Assembly: GCF_003711515.1 (NCBI RefSeq)
Contig: NW_021167081.1
Coordinates: 4,511,166-4,575,165 of the forward strand
Reading direction: 5' to 3'
DNA: 64,000 nucleotides
DNA from: Sodiomyces alkalinus F11
Lineage: Eukaryota > Ascomycota > Sordariomycetes > Glomerellales > Plectosphaerellaceae
This document shows, one piece after another, positions 46,047 through 58,604 of the stretch (position 1 is its first letter; every line of letters begins with the position of its first letter). The notes below the pieces were generated by a model. That model had not been told where the DNA came from, made no database searches, and was given only the letters and a program-made list of their open reading frames with translations. The position numbers and the translations under genes were made by a program.

Positions 46047-46256
46047 CATTAGGAATGTCAGAACAAGAATATCGTTACGCGAACTCATGATTCTTATTCT
46101 TTGGATATTTTAAAGGTACTCTAAGGGAATGTCTATCTACCTTAAATAGTACTATAAAAAGGACTATGTGACATACATGATATATACCCTATAGAACCGA
46201 CTCGGGGAACCAAAAGTACTGCCCCGGTAGCCGCCTACTCCTTCTAACAAGGAATA

Positions 46257-46360
46257 TCAGAACACAAATAAAGGTACGGAATTATATATGTGTATTTATA
46301 TAAGTGAAGTCCGCAGTACCCCACGGGAATGTCTAACTATAGGGAAAAACTAGGGGAAAT
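46257..46360 (+). repeat. LTR fragment (solo-LTR family), RIP-damaged
   Basis: TATCAGAACACAAATAAAGG through CACGGGAATGTCTAAC to AGGGGAAATA matches the same LTR family. TGTCAG has become TATCAG, the RIP change. About 295 bp separate it from the intact-looking copy at 45962. Confidence 0.7.
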
Positions 46361-46389
46361 ATAGTCGGAGGGAGGATTTTAAGGAAGCG

Positions 46390-46890
46390 TAAGTAGGGTA
46401 TATATAGAGGACTTAATAAAGGGCGTCTTAAGGATTTAACTAGTAAGGATAGCCAGGGAAGAGTATATACGGAGGAACTAGAACTTAGAGGACCCCTAAC
46501 TTAGTATATATAGAAGACGGGGTGATTAGAGGAATAAGAGTATATAATAGCTCTTTAGTTAGTTTATTTACTTATATCTCCTTATTTTAGGAGTTATCTA
46601 TACTATAAGGGCGTAGTCGAGATAACTAGGGCCGTAGTATAACCGCGTATATACGGTTTAGTATAGTTCTAGTAGCTAGTTATATAGCCGAAGACTGGGA
46701 TAGCGCGGCCACCTACCTATATAATAGGATAGTAGCTAGACTGTTCCGGACTATGTTATCTATTATTATCCTTTCTTATTATATCTTCTGCTACGATTAA
46801 GGTACTAGTCTAGATTAAGTTACGTTGGCTTAGTTAGCCTAAGCTCTTTGATTCTATATCTTCTTCGAAGATTGTAGTGTTATGGGTTCT
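46390..46890. other. Unassigned RIP-type DNA
   Basis: About 500 bp with no recognised protein motif or repeat partner. It may be the interior leader of the LTR element whose LTR starts at 46257. Confidence 0.35.
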
Positions 46891-46899
46891 GTTTTGGTT

Positions 46900-47180
46900 A
46901 GCTACGTGATATATCTAGATTAACCTCCTTATCTATTTAATATCCTGTTTATAATCCTTAGCTAGAACGTCCTTACTCGGTTTTAGTTATAACCGGTATA
47001 GCCTTATAGACTCCTAGTACTAGTCGGAGGCACCGGTTCTATACTGCTATAAGTGCCGCTAAGGGGCCGTGCTAAGAGCCGGCCCTTATCTTATAAACGA
47101 CTACGGAGTAGTAGGCTATAACCAGCCTAACTACTAAGAGGTATAATCTTTTTATATCTACGAAGGTATACTCTTATACT
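46900..47180 (-). pseudogene. LINE family 2 RT fragment, minus strand
   Basis: Matches 50750-51040 of the minus LINE in the same orientation. The minus frame holds the post-RT motif NRCLRLVLG..K typical of Tad RT C-termini. It is directly followed by the copia Gag fragment. Confidence 0.6.
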
Positions 47181-47192
47181 AGTTATCGCCTT

Positions 47193-47500
47193 TTAGCATG
47201 ATAGTCGAAAACGGAGTAATAATAGAAGACGGAGTAGCCGTAGCCTCCTTAGTCGCGTTAGGATTAACGATAAGGGCTTTGTAGGTAGTGTAGGCTTAAG
47301 GAGCAGGTACGTATCGGCCTTCTTATTACATAGCTTTAAATTAAGATAGTTATTCTGGTAGGAGGCAGATTTACCGCGTATAGCGCGCTTCCACACTATG
47401 TAATCCCTCTAGTTAATAAGGGTAGTGGCCTTCTATTCGGCGTTGGATACGTTAAAAGATATCTTTGCTTACTTATCGGTTAATTATTTATTCGGTAGGT
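47193..47500 (-). pseudogene. Copia Gag N-terminal fragment, minus strand
   Basis: An open piece (KSASYQNNYLNL, ADTYLLLKPTLP) matches the Gag of the 6.4-10.9 kb copia element at 10680-10440, including the 3' marker GATATCTTTGCTTACTTAT. It is truncated on both sides and abuts a LINE tail at 47519. Confidence 0.7.
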
Positions 47501-47518
47501 AGATAGGTACGTTATTAT

Positions 47519-47980
47519 GATTATTATTATTACTCCGCTATCCTATCTAGTCTATAGGAGTCTAATTTGGACTCTATAGTCCTTCTAGGGTGGCTATAAA
47601 GAGGAAAACCTTTATACTCGTCCTTAGTTTGAGTAGTTCTACTACGGGGCCGATATAGCCCTGGTTCGTCTTTTCTGCGTATCTGTTATACCTTTAGGCT
47701 AATAGCTAATAGGAAGGGTAGTAGACTATAGTTCGGGTTAGCCTAGACCGGTCCTTAGCGAGGGGGCGGGGGGACTATAGGGGTACCGCGGCGCCTCCGC
47801 TATATAGTAGCCGTAGTATACTATATCCGGCCTCTATATATCCCCGGGGACCGTTCCTATTATTCCTTCTATTTAATTAAGGAAGAGAAAAGATAAGATA
47901 GGTGTTTCTGCCTCCCTTAGTGGTAGGTGCCTTCTTTATCCGGCGGTAGGCAGAAAGGGCAGGGCTCCGCCCGTATCCGT
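47519..47980 (-). mobile_element. LINE family 1-related 3' end, minus orientation, with tail
   Basis: Starts (minus 3' end) with the (ATT)n tail TATTATTATTACTCCGCTA, followed by the reverse complement of 22350-22190. It is also about 400 bp similar to 17083-17500. So it is a 5'-truncated LINE insertion with its A/T-rich tail preserved. Confidence 0.7.
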
Positions 47981-47989
47981 ATACATAGT

Positions 47990-48600
47990 TAATCAATAAT
48001 AAGGACCTCTTACTTTTCTTTTTTTCTTCCTATAACGCCTTAGAGCTTATTATAGGCTTTTCCTCGCGCTACGTTCCTGTTTATAGCCTTATTGGCCTGC
48101 CGTCACGGCGTTATACTAACTAGTAACGTCTTCTATTTGTTTATTTGTTTATGCCTAGTTCTCCTCTTTTTTCCCTATGTCGTACGTAGTTCGTGGCTTA
48201 TAGGTGGCGCTACGGTAATATAGGGTTAACTAGGTAATACTATAATAATAGATACAATAATAATAATAACGATAAATTTAATAATCTTAAGTTATAAGTG
48301 GTTTAGTAGCGTGGTAGTGCCTTAGTAGTACTATGCTTTTTACCGTAGATACCTCCTAGTAATAATAGTAACCGCCGCTATACGCGCGGTGTAACCTATA
48401 TAATACTGTATATATGCCCTTACGGTGTTAATATAGTATCGTGTCGGTTAATTTATAGTAGGTGCCTGTATTATAGTAAGCGCCTAGGGTTATACCCTAA
48501 TAACATCGAAGCCTATTCCAATACTACGAGTATAGGTGTCGCCTACTTTTAGTATACGAATAGCCGGCGTCTTTATAAGGATATAAGTTATTAGTTTACC
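47990..48600. other. Unassigned RIP-type DNA
   Basis: No convincing frame or repeat partner. It contains T-rich tracts near 48015-48030 and TTTGTTTATTTGTTTA near 48137. Confidence 0.35.
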
Positions 48601-48920
48601 GTAGGAGTGCTATTAGGGTGCCGGGGTGGATAGGTCTAATAGGTCTTTGGATCCCCCGACTACTAAAAAGTAATAGCAGCATTTTATAGAAGTCTATCTA
48701 GTATATATAACGGCTAAGGCCGCCGGTAGCGTAGGTATCGCTGTACTAAGTAATCCCCCTTCGGTATTCTAGTAGTGCTATACTAATAGTCTAGTATTCT
48801 ATAAGCTGTGGAGCGCCTAAAGACGGCGGCTTTATCCTTTAGATAGGCTATCTCTTGGGCGTTACCTTCCGGTCTCGGCCGTGGCGGTACCTTATTAGAG
48901 GAGTTATAGGGGGTATTACG
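48600..48920 (-). pseudogene. Short unrecognised RIP-damaged frame
   Basis: The minus strand reads NTPYNSSNKVPPRPRPEGNA then QEIAYLKDKAAVFRRSTAYR before RIP-type stops. Family unknown; possibly an element ORF1 or Gag fragment. Confidence 0.3.
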
Positions 48921-48921
48921 C

Positions 48922-49140
48922 TATTAAAGGTATTCTTGTATAGAGTGGAATGAGAGTTAGTAACCGAAACGCCCTAAGTGAACACTGGTTAGTCTATAGG
49001 TGATAGGTCTTAAGGCCTTAGATTATTCGTAACCCGCTTCTAGAAAGAGGTCCCTAGGGCGTTCCTTTTATAGCTATCCGGAGTCTAACTAGAATCCTCC
49101 TATCTATCCCCGCCTGACTCCCTTAATATAAGACTATTAT
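48922..49140. repeat. Dispersed repeat A, copy 2
   Basis: Direct repeat of 12122-12345, about 220 bp. The flanking sequences differ on both sides, so both ends of the unit are defined by the loss of similarity. Confidence 0.7.
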
Positions 49141-49238
49141 ACCTAATATCTTAATTCTTAACCTCCTATTAACTCCTAGTGGCCCTATATCTAACCTTCA
49201 AGAGCCTGATATCTAGGAATCTATATATAGCCTTGGCT

Positions 49239-49560
49239 CTTTTAGGTCGTGGCGATATCTTTTATAGCTACAATCCCTTAGCTATATAATAGCAATACTA
49301 TAGCAATAACCTGTTAATTCTAGGTGTGTCTGCTACTACTAGATAAGCCTTTTTAGGTTATAGATATAAGTCTTATAAATCCTATCTTTTAGCTATAAAA
49401 TAGCGATACTGCGACGATAACTTATTAATTCCTAGTATATCTGCTCCTACTAAATAAGCCATTTTAGGTTATGGATATAACTCTTATAGATACTATCCTT
49501 AGCTATACTATGAATATAGTGCTGTACTAATAACCGGTTAGTCCGTGATATATCTAGTAT
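49239..49560. repeat. Degenerate tandem repeat, about 111 bp x 3
   Basis: Units starting TTTTAGGTYRTRG at about 49239, 49350 and 49462 share TTAGCTATA, ATAGCRATACT and GATAAGCC-type blocks. They lie 3' of the minus LINE family 2 and could be its 3' UTR. Confidence 0.65.
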
Positions 49561-49599
49561 TATTAACCCGATAAGCTAAGTATATCTTATTGTCCCTTT

Positions 49600-52450
49600 C
49601 TTAGTATATCCATGATATACGCCGAATTCGGCGCGTCAAGAGTATAGTGGGTCTCCTATAAGATTATTATATAAGTTGCCTCGATACGGTCTCTTTATAG
49701 CCTCCGCGTAGTACAGAGTCGGCTAACCGTTCTAGGGTCTTAAGTATATTAATAACGGAGTTAGTACCTTTAAGGGGGGTAAGGAGAAAGAAGATAATAA
49801 GGAGTAGTTATTTTAGTACCGCTAGGGCCCTGGTTTATCGAGCCCTTATTTAATTAGATAATGATGGTTATATCCCTCCTGCCTTATTATAGTGCTACCG
49901 AGTTTTCGTAGGCGTTCGTAATCATAGGGGTAAGCCGGAAATCGTTGGGCCTCCTCGGTTATAAGCACTACTTAGCTATTATTCCAGCTTCGGTATCGTA
50001 TTCTAGTACGTTATATAAGTCTTCTTTAGTTATAAGCGGTCTCCCTATAACGACGAAAAGGTCTTTAGGCTCCTCCTTTATTATATCCTAATACTAAAAT
50101 ATTATATACTCCGCTATCTCTACACCTTTGTCGCCGTAGAGGTACGGTATTAATAGGAATCCTAATATCCTCGCCTTAACTAGGAACGTCTCGCCTCCGT
50201 TTAAGTTCTGCCTTATATAATACGCCCTAGAATCTACCGCGTATACTACGGTATACTACAGGGTACCCTAGCGGTACTATAGCATAAGGTATAGTACCCA
50301 CGGGGTACGCTATAGGTACCTTTGGGGTATATTATAGCTTCCCTAGGGTGTAATTAGTAAATACCGAGGAATCCCCCGGGTTCCTATATATAGAAACCGA
50401 GGATTCCACGGGATTTACCCGTGGAATACTTAAGCCCCGGGGGCGCGCCCCCTTAGTTAGATCAAGATATCTTTATTACACCTCTTTTACTATAGTAAAG
50501 GTTGCCCCCCAAATCCTGGGTTCCTTAGGTCCGATGGTGCTGGCTAGCCAGGGATTTACCTGGTTAGAGCTTATTATTATACCTTTATAAGAGCTTTCCT
50601 TAAGGGTACTGCCCTGGCCTAGGTTATTAAGACGGTTAGTTAGGTAGTCTATATAAGGGCCGGCTATATCTTATAGTATTAATTCGGTGCCGCGAGGGCT
50701 CTCGCCACGGTAAATACCCTAGCTACTATCTTATATTCGGTACCCTTTTCCTAGATCCGGATGACTTTCCGAGCACTAAGACTTGAAAGATATAGATTAA
50801 GGGGGGAGATAAAGGTCTTCTTTTTAAGGAACCTAATAGGTACAGTCTTATAGGCTCCTACTATACGTCTAAGATACCGCTTATATACCGCTATAAGTGC
50901 CGCTACGGGGCTATATCGGGGGCCTGCTTTAATCCTATAAACGGCTAAAGTGTAGTCGGCTATTCCTAGTCTAATTATTATAAGCTATAGCCTCTATATA
51001 TTTATAAAGCTATACTCCTACGCTACTATACTAAGCCTTAAAAGTGTATATACTTAGGTAGCGAGGCGACTCTTTACCTTCTTAGCGTATTATAGGAAGT
51101 CGAGTTTCCTATCTAGCTTAACGCCTGGGAGCTATATCGTCTTTACCGCTAGTACCGATATAGCGCTAAGGGGGAGTAGCGTGTATAAGGCTTAGCGCGA
51201 CTTCGTAAAAGGGATATAGGTATACTTACCTAGTTTAAACTATAATCTGCTCGCTAGTTCCTAGTTTAGGTAGGTTCGCTACACGGCGGCTAGGCGGTAC
51301 CGTATCTATACCTTAAGTATCCTAAAAACAATAATATTCGTGTTATCTATAAAACCCGTTACTATTATTTTTAGGGTTATCTCTAGCTTTTTATAAAGGG
51401 TAAAGCTATAAAGAATACAGGATATTAGTAATCCTTATAGGACGCCCCCTTAAAGGTACCGCGGAGGGGCCGTCTCGCCGTGAAGTGGTAGTTAGGCCGT
51501 GCGGTCTTAGAGAAAACTACTAATTAGCGTAATAAGCTAAGGGGGAAGCCTTCTTCTCTCGAGTACCTTAAGGAGATAAGTATAGGGGATAGTATTAAAG
51601 AGGCCCTTAATATTTAGTTAGAGTATCGAAACGGTGCTACTATAAGTCTAGCTCGCCTTTACGGCTTCCGTGACTCTTTATACTACTATCTTAGTGCTTC
51701 GCGCTATTCGGTTACCTATTTCCCTTTCTAGGAGTAGCCGATACTCCTCTATTATAGCGGCGATACAGTTGGCTAGTATTTCATTAAGGACTTTGCCTAT
51801 TATATTAAGGAGTAATATCGGTCGTTACTCTTTCGCTATTCTATAATCGGCCGGCGGCCGGCCTTCGTTCCTAAAGATTACCACGGTAGCGTAGCGGCAC
51901 GTCTTCGGGTAATAGCTTACTTCGAGGTATAATATAAAGATTATACTTAGCCTTTAGTATAAGGGGTTCCGTAGGCCTTTAAGAGCCCTGCTAAGAGTCT
52001 ATCTAGCCTAAGTACTACTTAGGGCTTCGTCTTCTTAAGGCGCCCTTATACGTCTGCTACGGTAATATCGCGGCGGATATCCTAACCAGGGGGGAGCTTT
52101 ACGACTAAAGGTCTATAGATAGTAGGATAGGGTGGGGGGTGGAGAGGGGGGAAACTTCTAACTCAGAATTCCGGCTGTCTTAGCGTATAGAGTGGCTAGG
52201 CTATTATTATTATCTTAGTATAGTAGTAGTACTAATAGGGGGTCCGGTAATACTTTACCCTTAGTTATGTATTTCTAAAATCTCTAAAAGAGGTTATTAT
52301 TCTTGCCGGTTAAGTATAGTAGTTGCTGATGGTATAGGCGCTTTACTACCGCCACGACCTTATCTCGGTATCTTTCCGCCTCCTAGAACTTATCCTATTA
52401 GTGTCGTGACTTACTTACTATATATCTATAGTAAAGACGCTTTACCTTTT
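49600..52450 (-). pseudogene. RIP-degraded Tad-like LINE, family 2: reverse transcriptase part
   Basis: Minus strand, reading right to left: RT from about 52400, motif GVL.GLLISCILYSFTLYK (GVPQGSP-like, about 51450-51400), then GFIDNTNIIVF with DN at 51342-51353 in place of the catalytic DD. Next comes the post-RT region with its Cys/Arg-rich end (about 50900-50750). A repeat-B copy (50560-50240) lies within or after the 3' part. Its endonuclease lies at 54850-53930, separated by an inserted + LINE fragment. It differs in sequence from family 1. Stops are RIP type. Confidence 0.7.
50240..50560 (-). repeat. Dispersed repeat B, copy 2
   Basis: Reverse-complement partner of 42720-43010. It includes a GGGGGCGCGCCCCC palindrome at about 50438-50451. 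Confidence 0.7.
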
Positions 52451-52459
52451 AAATAAAAG

Positions 52460-53890
52460 CGCTTAGACCTCGCCCTTCTTCAAAACCTATAGCCTATCAC
52501 ACAGCTATATAGGCTAGGCCTAAAAACAGTGGCTTTAGTAGGTTAGTCTTAGGATATCGAGGATCCTTCGGCTAGGTAGGAGGTCCCCTAGGCTTCGGAA
52601 CCTATAGCGGACCTAAGACCCTTTTTCCCCCTTGAAGACCGACCTAAAGCAGATACTAGCCCTGGCCCTGGCCCTGGCCCCGAAAACCTCGATTAGAAAA
52701 TAGCCTACCTCGAAGCCCTCGCTAAAATATAATATAACCTAGGCGAATAGGCCGCTATTTTCTATACCGACAGCTCCTTAGGCTATCCTATTAGGCCCCC
52801 TATAGAACCCTCGCAGGCTGCAGCTACTATAATATAGTGGACTAATACTGGAAGGCCCTGTAAAGCGATAGGCGTTAACCTAGGCGCCGCTACTAAAGTC
52901 GCGGACGCCGAACTATACGCTATTCTTTAGGCCCCATACACTGCCTTATAGCAGAGGCCTAGCTCCCTAGAGTGCTATATTTTTAGCGATTCCTAGGCGG
53001 CTATTTAGAAGCTTTAGCGCACTTTATAGTAGGCTATAGAAGCAAAAACCCTTATCTCACGCCTTAATTAACTAGGCATTTCGGTTTCTATATAGTAGTA
53101 CCCCTCGTATGTGGGGATAAAAGGGAACAAACTAGCGGATACAGTGGCTAAAGGGGTGTTAAACCCCGAAAAAGCTACTAAACCCGTTAGTTTAGTTACC
53201 CTTAGCCACCTAAAACGCCGGGTTAATAAAGCCTTAATTAAAGACTAGAATGCTCTTTAGAACGACGAAGAAGAGGCGGAGAAAAGAGGTTAATCGGTGC
53301 GTTTAGGCCGCTTATATAGGCGCCTAGTCCGCGATAACCTCTATTTCTCCCGAAAACAACTACTAACTTAGGGCCCTAAGTGGGTAAAGTCGGCTTTTAC
53401 GTAGTTAAAACCCGGCTTCGGATACCTTAAAACCCTCTAAAAAAGGGCCTAAAACTACGCTAACGACCGCTATTCCTGTCCCGGCTCCCCTATACAGGAT
53501 ACAGTACATCTTATTCTTTCCTGCTATTTTTATAAAAAAGAACGAAGAGCCCTGCGAGAAGCCCTAGTAGGCCTACCGCTAGCTCTGCCGCTATTATTCG
53601 GTACTAAAAGAGGAATACAGGCCTTATAGGCCTATCCTTGACCTACTAAAATAGCTTCGGCTGAGTGGTACCGGGCGTAAACCTCGATTCCTGCGGTCTA
53701 CTTATTTTGCTTTGGTTTGTTTACCTAGTAGGTCTATTAGGTAGTTTATTACGGAGGATTTCCTTTGTGTATTACTACTACGCTTTATTTTACTATACCT
53801 AGCTTCTAATAGCCTTTCGCCCTTAGGGCGACAGGCGCCGCGCTATAGCTTTAGGGCTGTATGCGCGTAATGAATTAAAAGAAAAAAAGA
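52460..53890 (+). pseudogene. LINE family 1 fragment (RNase H and 3' end), inserted in family 2
   Basis: The plus strand matches 20770-22140: RNase H start YTDSSLGYP near 52765, RNase H core, Cys-rich C-terminus (about 53450-53560) and 3' UTR to GAATTAAAAGAAAAAAAG. It is 5'-truncated, splits the minus family 2 LINE, and so is younger than it. A CCTGGC triplication lies near 52660. Confidence 0.75.
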
Positions 53891-53929
53891 AAAGCGGTTA
53901 GCTCGGTGTTCTACTAGGAAGTAGGTAGG

Positions 53930-54900
53930 AGTCCGGGGGTGCTAATATAGTAACACGGCGCGGTTTTATCGGCCAGGGTTATAAGGTCTTTAATTAGGGT
54001 ATTTAATACTAAGTCGATATCTCCTAATATTATAAAGGGGCCGGTTTAGTATAGTTATATAGTAGCGAGCTAAAGGACCTATAAGGACCTATTTGTGTCC
54101 CGTAGTGGTATTATCGCGGTATTTACCGTGGTATCTATCGCTATATAGATTCTGGCTATCTATAAGTACTGGTCCGACTCTATAATAGTCTTATCGGGGC
54201 TGCTAAAGTCGTAGCGAAGCCCTTATATTATCTATATAACGTTAATAGTGCTAGCGCGCCGGTCCGGGCAGTGCTATATAGTAGTTCCGGGGGGAGGTTA
54301 CTAGGTCTAGGTTCTAACGGGTCGTAAGGGTAAAAAGGGTATTAGCCCGAGGGTAATATCGTAGTAGCTAGTACTATAAAGGGTAGTATAGGTGAAAGTC
54401 CCCTATAAGGACGTACCGCCTGTATAACGGTACTATATCTAATATATCCTAGAAGAGTATAATCTAGGGTATCCTAGCTAACTAGTAGTTCTCTAAGTAA
54501 ATTAACTAGATTATAAGGGTATCGTCTCTAGTCCCCAATATAGCCGTTTATATATTACAGTAGGCCCGCTACATCTATATATATAGCAGGTATCTTTTAT
54601 AACTATAAAGGAGGGTGCGGCCTCCTTACTAGACTAGCCGGTATACTCTTTAATAGGGGTAGACTAGGCTTTTTATATAAGGGTTAAGACTAGGTCCCTG
54701 GATCGCTATGATATCGTACTCGGCCCGGTACCAGAGCGGGAGGTCCCTCTATGCCTAACTCCTCCCTATATTCTATAAAAGGATATAGATACTTATTATT
54801 TCGAGGAGGGGAGGGTTAAGATAATATACCCAGTAAAACCAGAGTCTAGCTCTAAGACACTTACTACGGTACTTTACTAGCCCCCGCGGGGGACTATATA
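53930..54900 (-). pseudogene. LINE family 2 endonuclease part, minus strand
   Basis: The minus frame holds GDIDLVLNTLIKDLITLADK near 54040-53970, the C-terminal endonuclease motif (GDFNL in intact relatives). It joins in order with the RT part at 52450-49600 across the inserted fragment. A second minus-strand segment with EN-like order reaches about 54850. It abuts the gypsy LTR on the right. Confidence 0.6.
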
Positions 54901-54949
54901 TACGCTTAGTAGCCCTAGTATCAGGGAGCCCTCCTAGCCCTTAGTCCCT

Positions 54950-55190
54950 TTCGGGGGATATCCTTTACCTATAAGGAACTAAGTAGCACTATGGATTAGC
55001 ACTATACAGGATCGGAGATACTCTTAGATCGCCGAGCACTTGGCGAGACTAAATCACTATATTAGTAGAGTGTACGAAAAGTCGTCCTTTTCCTCCTTAA
55101 GTTAAAGTCTTTATAATATACAATTATTAAGTTATAATAGTATTATCCGTTACGGTATATCTCTCCCTTAGTATTATAGTCTATTCCTTA
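54950..55190 (+). repeat. Gypsy 5' LTR, plus orientation
   Basis: Reverse-complement partner of 12350-12560, located directly before gypsy Gag. Shared blocks include GGATCGGAGATAC, GCCGAGCACTTGGCGAGACT, CCTCCTTAAGTTAAAG and CCGTTACGGT. The left end is uncertain. Confidence 0.7.
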
Positions 55191-55199
55191 ATAAATTCT

Positions 55200-58100
55200 T
55201 TAACTTCTATATCTATAAGGTTACCGGGCCGAAGATACTACTACAACGAGCTTTACAAAGTATTACCGACGCCGAGCGGGCGGATACAGGCGTGTAATAA
55301 GAAGAGCCTATTCGAGGCACCGAAGAAGAATATTAGGACTAGTAGGAGGATAATAACGATATAGCCTTATTATCGTCCCTTAGTTCGGTGCTAACGCGGA
55401 AATTATCTATCGATAATCGTTTATAGAGGCTTAATATCGAGTAGGCGAGGAGCGCTGAATAGTTAGCGAGCTACGCGTCTTTTAACCGTGTAGAAGAGCC
55501 GTTCCCAATAACCACTAAGAATCTATTCGCCCTATTAGCGTGTTAGGTATAATGGTAATAATCATTTAACTAGTAGATCCAGAGATAGAATAAGGCTATT
55601 CTATAAAGGCTTATTGAATACTTCGCGATAAAACATAAATACGAAAAGCTACTAGTTTATAACTATAAGACTTTAGGAGAGAATACGACTATTACTAAGA
55701 TTAATAATTAAATATCCGCTATTAAGGCTAGGAACCCTTTTTAGGTAAAGGCCCCCGTGCTTTAGCTAATTAAATAGGCTTTAACTAAGCTAAAACGCTC
55801 ATACTAGATATTATAGCGGAGCTATAAAAGAAAACTCTCCTCGCCTATATACAATAATTTTAAGGCGTTTATTTAACGAGAATACTTATCCTACGACTTA
55901 TACCACTCCTACTACTAGGAGGAGCTATATAAATTACGTATTATCGGTAAGGTAACGCCGATAAACTTATTCGAATAATAGGATAATTACTACCGCCTAC
56001 TAAGGTAAAAGACGTATAGTAGCGAAGAGCGTACGTACGATTATTTTTGATAACTACCCGTATAGTTCCGCGATAAGCTTCGCGAGCGGCGGGTTAAGCT
56101 TAAAGAGGCTTATATAGTAGTGTAAGAGGCGTAATTATTTTAGGAGATATACTCCCCGACTACTAAGTCCGATAGCAGGAAGAAGTCTTACTCCTCTTAT
56201 TAGCAAGATAATCCGTCGTAAAAAGGATAGTATATATCTGCTAAATAATTAGAAAGCACTTTAAAGGGGTAGTAATAAGCGACGAAATCTTTATCGTCGA
56301 CGACTATGCCTAGCGCCTAGAAGACCTTTAGGCTAGATAAACCTTTTAATAAGAAGTACGATAACTATAGTAAAAAGGGATATCGGTTAAGGGATTATTA
56401 CAGTAAAGACTATAAGGATAGCGGTAAGGGCTTAGCGAAGGAAAGCGCTAACGTAAGTAATATGTAGGTTTAGGGGGATTTAGCCCTTAACGATAATATA
56501 CGGATTACCGAGATTCTTAGTAGCCCGGGAAACGGATCGGCGTATTATAAGGGATAAGTATTATATCTATAAAAGCCCCGAAATATATTTTAATCGGTAA
56601 AGTCGTGTAAGGCATAGCGTACTATATCAGAGATAGGTATAAGGTTAAGCTAAGCGTTAACCTCGATACGGGTATATAATTTAATATTATTAGCCCGGTA
56701 CTAGTAAAACGGTTAAAGTTATAGCTATTAAGCGGAACCTAGGCCACGGCTATAGAAGGCTTTAATAGCTAAGCGGCGAGAAATCGCGGAGTATATAGCT
56801 TAGCTTTTTACTTAATAGACTCTAAGGGGAGGCCCTAACTCTTAAAGAGAGTAGTTACTTATATAGACTAATTAAAGGGGTTAGGTTATTTATTATTATC
56901 GAATAATAATATAGGTTAGGAGAGTATCCTAATTAATACGACTAGCCGAATATTCGGCTTTAGACTACTCTTTATCGCGGAACCTAAGGCCTACGCCCGG
57001 GAGGTAGTTAAGTAAAGGGCGAAGGTATATATTATATACGGTACCGTAACCACCGCTATCGCGGATAGCGCCCTAGATATAACGATTCTATTAGTAGATG
57101 ATACTAAACTACGGCCTAGAGGCGCATATTTGCCTTCTAGTCTATAATAGTTCGAAGATATATTTTCGAAAGAAGTAGCGAAGTAGCTACCTTTATTAAA
57201 GGACGTAGAATATTCTATTAACCTATAAAAGGGCAAGGAGCCCTTATTCGAGCCCTTATATCCGCTATTACTTTTATAGCTTAAGGAGCTAAAAAAGTAT
57301 AGCGCTAAAGGTATAGCGAGCGGTTATATTCAGAAATCGACTAGCCTAGCAGGGTCGCTAGTCCTATTTATACCGAAAAAGGATAATAGCCTTCGCCTAT
57401 ATATTAACTATTATAAGCTAAATACTATCACGATTAAGAACCGGTACCTACTCCTACTAATTAGGGAATTACTAAATCGTCTTTCGGGCGCCTAGTACTT
57501 TTCGAAAGTTGATATCCGAGATACCTATTATAGGATCTAGATTAATGAAGAAGACTACTAGAAACCCGTATTTAGAACGCGGTATAAGTATTTTAAGTAT
57601 ACGGTTATACCGTTTGGGTTTATAAATACGCCTATAACGTTTTAGGCGTATATTTATCGGGTACTCGCTAGTCTACTTAATATCTACTGTATCGTATACC
57701 TTAATAATATTCTAATCTACTCCCGTATTAAGGAGGAATATAGAAAGCACCTATAATAGGTCCTTAAAAGGTTATAGCGCTAATAACTATATGCTAAACT
57801 ATTAAAGTCCGAATTTTATAAGGACCGGATAAACTTCCTAGGGTTTATGGTTAGCTATAAGGGTATTACGATATACCTATAAAGGGTATAGGCGGTAGCC
57901 GATTAGCCGGTACTAGAATCTTTTAGGGATATAGAAGTCTTGCTAGGTTTCACGAATTTCTATAAGAGATTTATTAAAGAGTACTCGAAGGTTATAATAC
58001 TCCTATCCACGCTACTAAAGGGTAATAAGGTCAGCGTAAAGAAAGGACCGTTTTATTTTCCGGTGGAGGCTTAATAAGCCTTTAAAAGACTAAAGGTCGC

Positions 58101-58600
58101 CTTTAGCTTAGCGCTTATCCTACGCTATTAGAACCCTATACTAGATTCTAGAGTTAAGATAGATATATCGGATAAAGTAGTATCCGGATTTTAAGTTAGA
58201 AGTATACCTCGTAGTAATAACTAATCGCCTACTACTCGTGAAAACTTACCGATATAGAATAACGGTAAGCTATAGGCTAATAGGAGTCATTAGCTATCAT
58301 AAAAAGCCTAGGGCATTAAAAATACTATATCTAAGGTATAGGGTAGGCGTTTACGGTTTTAATAGACTATAAAGACCTAAAAGATATGCTATAGACGTTA
58401 GCGTAAGAGCTTCGTAAAAGGCTTTCTAGATAGGTATATTGGCTTATATCGTTTGATTTTAAAGTATAGTATTACCCGGGGAAGGTAAACCTCGCGGATA
58501 GTCTATCTACGAGGCTAGACTATATACGGGGGAAAATATTCTATAACGATATCCTCCTTACCCTTTCTAATAAGCTAAGTCTAATCAAGAATATATAGGT
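55200..58600 (+). pseudogene. RIP-degraded Ty3/gypsy Gag-Pol (Gag, protease, RT, start of RNase H)
   Basis: Plus strand. Gag about 55250-56500. Protease region about 56640-56960 (NLDTGI.FNIISPVLVKRL, where the D-T/S-G motif reads DTG). RT 57240-57960, with SLRLYINYYKLNTITIKNRY, YTVIPFGFINTP, and YLNN at 57697-57708 for the catalytic YLDD. RNase H starts near 58140. Similarity to the minus copy continues to about 58600, where a LINE interrupts it. Integrase, chromodomain and 3' LTR are absent. Stops sit at Gln/Trp codons. Confidence 0.85.
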
Positions 58601-58604
58601 AGTT

